NCBI GenBank assembly: GCA_028870615.1
Contig: JAGWPH010000163.1
Location: 1 to 7,325, forward strand
Direction of reading: 5' to 3'
DNA length: 7,325 bases
Source: Betaproteobacteria bacterium
GTDB taxonomy: Bacteria; Pseudomonadota; Gammaproteobacteria; Burkholderiales; Ferrovaceae
Part shown: piece after piece, positions 5,927 through 7,325 of the stretch
Position numbering within the stretch: the first letter of the stretch is position 1
How the letters are laid out: every line of letters begins with the position of its first letter
Program-made: the position numbers and the translations under genes
The notes under the pieces: model-generated
Told to the model about the DNA's origin: nothing
What the model saw: the letters and a program-made list of their open reading frames with translations, nothing else
Database searches by the model: none

Positions 5927-6184
5927 ATGAACACTCATCCGAACCGAGATTTCGTTACGCCGCGCGAGCTCGCGGATCGCTGGCACATCAGCGAAAAGAC
6001 CCTCGAGCGCTGGCGCATGCAGGGCACCGGCCCCGTGTTTCTCAAACTCGGCGGGCGGGTGCTCTACCGCATCGAACAAGTCGAAGCACACGAACGCAAT
6101 CGATCACGCACCTGCACTAGCAAGAGCTTACCTTACGGCCGTGATCACAATGACAGTGATCATCAAGTGGTGTCGGCATGCTGA
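5927..6184 (+). CDS. AlpA/excisionase-like HTH protein
   Basis: This 85-residue protein has a MerR-like winged helix-turn-helix of the AlpA/Xis type: FVTPRELADRWHISEKTLERW (9-29) is the DNA-binding helix pair, followed by GPVFLKLGGRVLYRIEQVEAH (35-55), the wing and closing helix. Proteins of this type act as excisionases or as transcription switches for integrase genes in prophages and islands. ATG at 5927 is chosen over the in-frame TTG at 5882 because GGAG (5917-5920) lies 6 nt upstream and the HTH then starts at the usual place. Residues 57-85 are polar, rich in Ser, Arg, Asp and His, and not recognised. It is the first gene of the rightward operon and its end overlaps the next start by 7 bp. 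It is likely to bind the palindromic sites upstream. Confidence 0.88.
   Translation: MNTHPNRDFVTPRELADRWHISEKTLERWRMQGTGPVFLKLGGRVLYRIEQVEAHERNRSRTCTSKSLPYGRDHNDSDHQVVSAC
6142..6162. repeat. Inverted repeat TGATCAC-N7-GTGATCA
   Basis: This perfect 7-bp dyad with a 7-bp spacer lies in the last codons of the AlpA-like gene, 15 bp before the next start. Because TGATCA is itself palindromic, GTGATCA also appears as a direct repeat at 6141-6147 and 6156-6162. It may be an internal operator or an RNA hairpin affecting translation of the next gene. Confidence 0.4.
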
Positions 6185-6426
6185 ACCGTGCCCAACGCCG
6201 TGCACTCGCCCCGATGAAGCGTGGGATTGAGCTGCGATTAGCAAATGGGGGAATGCCCGACTTCCTGGATACGTTATTTGGCCCGGGCACCTGGTCATAC
6301 GACGCGCGTGAACATCTGTGGATCGTGCCCGACAAGAAATACAAGGGGCCTGGCCATGCGTATTACTGCGTGCGCGCCAACGGCGACTGGTTTAAAGCGC
6401 GGGTTCCTGAAGGACACACCCAATGA
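6178..6426 (+). CDS. Small hypothetical protein between AlpA-like gene and primase
   Basis: I do not recognise this 82-residue protein. It is basic at the N-terminus (RAQRR at 4-8, MKR at 13-15), followed by GGMPDFLDTLFGPGTW (24-39) and a tryptophan- and tyrosine-rich second half (HLWIVPDKKYKGPGHAYY at 46-63, WFKARVP at 71-77) that looks like a small beta-sheet fold. There is no signal peptide or membrane segment. Its ATG overlaps the stop of the upstream AlpA-like gene by 7 bp, and its stop overlaps an ATG at 6423, so it is embedded in a tightly coupled operon. No strong Shine-Dalgarno precedes it, consistent with translational coupling. Position suggests a nucleic-acid-related accessory or regulatory protein of the element, but this is only context. 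Confidence 0.72.
   Translation: MLNRAQRRALAPMKRGIELRLANGGMPDFLDTLFGPGTWSYDAREHLWIVPDKKYKGPGHAYYCVRANGDWFKARVPEGHTQ
6409..6414 (+). promoter_or_regulatory. Ribosome binding site before the primase
   Basis: GAAGGA ends 8 nt before ATG 6423, 15 nt before ATG 6430 and 27 nt before ATG 6442. It therefore favours the 6423 start, whose frame closes after 20 codons at 6483-6485 as the sequence stands. Confidence 0.6.
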
Positions 6427-6429
6427 CCG

Positions 6430-7325
6430 ATGCCGGAACGAATGTCGCCATCTTGCCGGCCCCCCCCCTTTCTCGACTTCAATGATGCTACGGATTCTGT
6501 CACGAGCCCACACTACGACAGGGACGAGTTGCGTACCCGCTTGCTGGATCGACTCGAATCCGTACTGGCCTATCTGTTTCCCCATGGCAAGCGCCGCGGA
6601 ACCCAGTTCGTCGTCGGCAACCTGCAGGGCGATCCCGGCGATAGCCTGGTCATCGAATTGGAAGGGACCAAGCGCGGCATCTGGATCGACTTCGCCACGG
6701 GCGAGTCGGGTGACGTATTCGCACTCTGGGCAGCGGCCAAGAGGTTCAACCTCCCGACAGGCTTCAGCGACCTGCTGGATGATGTGGGGGAATGGCTGAT
6801 GGCGCCCTGCCTCGTTGTGGCGACCAGCGCCAAACCCGGCATCCTCTACGACGATCTCGGAGCGTATAGCGCCAAGTGGGATTACCTTGATACTGATGGG
6901 CAACTGCTGGCCTGTGTCTATCGCTACGACACGCCGAACGGAAAACAGTACCGGCCCTGGGATGCCAGAGCCCGGGCGATGCGCATGCCGCTGCCTCGCC
7001 CCCTGTACAACCAGCCTGCTATTGCCACAGTGGATTCGGTGGTGCTGGTCGAGGGGGAAAAATGTGCCGACGCCTTGATGCGGGTGGGCATCGTTGCCAC
7101 CACCGCAATGGGTGGCGCGGCAACCGCCATCGACAAGACCAACTGGGCACCGCTGGCGGGCAAGACGGTCGCCGTCTGGCCCGACCACGACGACGCCGGT
7201 GCAAAGTATGCCGATGCGGTCATTCCCAAACTTCAAAGCATCGGGGCGCGCGTGCGCCGGGTCACGGTACCGCAGGGCAAGCCCCGGAAGTGGGTTGCTG
7301 CGGATGCGGTGGCCGAGGGCTTTGA
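6430..7325 (+). CDS. Toprim-domain phage/plasmid-type primase (3' end outside window)
   Basis: A frame open to the window end encodes 298 residues. WIDFATGESGDVFALWA (85-101) is the conserved segment before the catalytic domain in mobile-element primases. A region with YRYDTPNGKQYRPW follows, then the Toprim motifs VVLVEGEK (203-210, Glu208) and VWPDHDDAG (249-257, Asp252 and Asp254), which hold the catalytic metal. VAADAVAEG near the end also fits the family. No CHC2-type zinc finger is visible at the N-terminus. The protein probably primes replication of the element; the missing part may carry a helicase. The start is uncertain: ATG 6430 (or 6442) is in frame, but ATG 6423 has better ribosome-site spacing and overlaps the upstream stop. 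It would join this frame only if the nine-C run at 6460-6468 had eight C, which would give a more ordinary N-terminus, MTDAGTNVAILPAPPFLDF. Confidence 0.85.
   Translation, partial: MPERMSPSCRPPPFLDFNDATDSVTSPHYDRDELRTRLLDRLESVLAYLFPHGKRRGTQFVVGNLQGDPGDSLVIELEGTKRGIWIDFATGESGDVFALWAAAKRFNLPTGFSDLLDDVGEWLMAPCLVVATSAKPGILYDDLGAYSAKWDYLDTDGQLLACVYRYDTPNGKQYRPWDARARAMRMPLPRPLYNQPAIATVDSVVLVEGEKCADALMRVGIVATTAMGGAATAIDKTNWAPLAGKTVAVWPDHDDAGAKYADAVIPKLQSIGARVRRVTVPQGKPRKWVAADAVAEGF
6460..6468 (+). repeat. Homopolymer run of nine C
   Basis: Nine consecutive C follow GG near the primase start. The length decides which start codon reads into the primase frame: 6430 or 6442 with nine C, 6423 with eight. 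Such runs are prone to sequencing error and to polymerase slippage. Confidence 0.9.

Larger units (their letters stand above)
3169..7325. mobile_element. Integrative mobile element, left part (right end outside window)
   Basis: A leftward integration operon (DUF2924 protein, large serine recombinase, HTH protein) faces away from a rightward operon with an AlpA-like regulator and a Toprim primase. This divergent arrangement of integration and replication modules is typical of prophage remnants, phage satellites and integrative elements. The left boundary is only approximate: it could lie anywhere between the tRNA terminator (1771) and 3168, and the cyclase-like gene may be cargo. No terminal inverted repeats or copied tRNA end are visible, as expected when the integrase is a serine recombinase with a very short core site. 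Confidence 0.55.

Noticed and set aside
6245..6799. 184-codon plus-strand frame
   Set aside because: It overlaps the small hypothetical protein and the primase in another frame; the translation is low-complexity (Ser, Pro, Arg, Thr) and has no domain.
6295..7236. 313-codon open frame on the minus strand
   Set aside because: It is antisense to the primase, where Toprim motifs prove the plus frame. Its translation shows no recognisable family.
1..7325. CRISPR array, rRNA, insertion sequence or a second tRNA
   Set aside because: No regularly spaced repeats, rRNA-like segments, transposase genes or further cloverleaf patterns were seen on either strand.

Overview
The window is GC-rich proteobacterial DNA, probably beta- or gamma-proteobacterial. 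The evidence is the dihydroxy-acid dehydratase and AlkB-type hydroxylase protein types and a tRNA-Ala with a genomically encoded CCA. I cannot name the genus. It reads as ordinary chromosome on the left that passes into the edge of an integrated mobile element on the right.

Left, chromosomal part (1-1771): the C-terminal third of ilvD (rightward, cut by the window start) meets an AlkB-type membrane di-iron hydroxylase (leftward) tail to tail, with a 19-bp overlap. The hydroxylase diverges from a tRNA-Ala(CGC) gene. The tRNA has a clear -10 box and a rho-independent terminator. The tRNA and hydroxylase promoters appear to share one symmetric AT-rich -10 region.

Middle (1772-3168): about 300 bp with no convincing gene, then a 323-residue protein in distinctly AT-richer DNA (45% GC or below in sampled blocks, about 60% in the recombinase). 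Its C-terminal half has the layout of a class III nucleotide-cyclase fold with two spaced aspartates. It is the best candidate here for an undescribed function, but no partner effector is adjacent.

Right, mobile part (3169-7325): a leftward three-gene operon (DUF2924 protein, large serine recombinase, HTH protein) has 4-bp start/stop overlaps between all members. A 456-bp intergenic region holds several palindromes, a repeated GGTCG motif and a possible leftward terminator. Rightward from it run an AlpA/excisionase-like HTH protein, a small protein of unknown function, and a Toprim-containing phage/plasmid-type primase that runs off the window. Integration genes facing away from regulation and replication genes is the usual plan of an integrative element or phage satellite. 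The right end lies outside the window and no attachment-site repeat is visible.

The main oddity is a run of nine C at the start of the primase. The best-placed start codon (ATG with good Shine-Dalgarno spacing, overlapping the upstream stop) is out of frame with the primase body by one base. A weaker ATG 7 bp downstream is in frame. This could be a sequencing error, a slippage-variable tract, or simply the weaker start in use.
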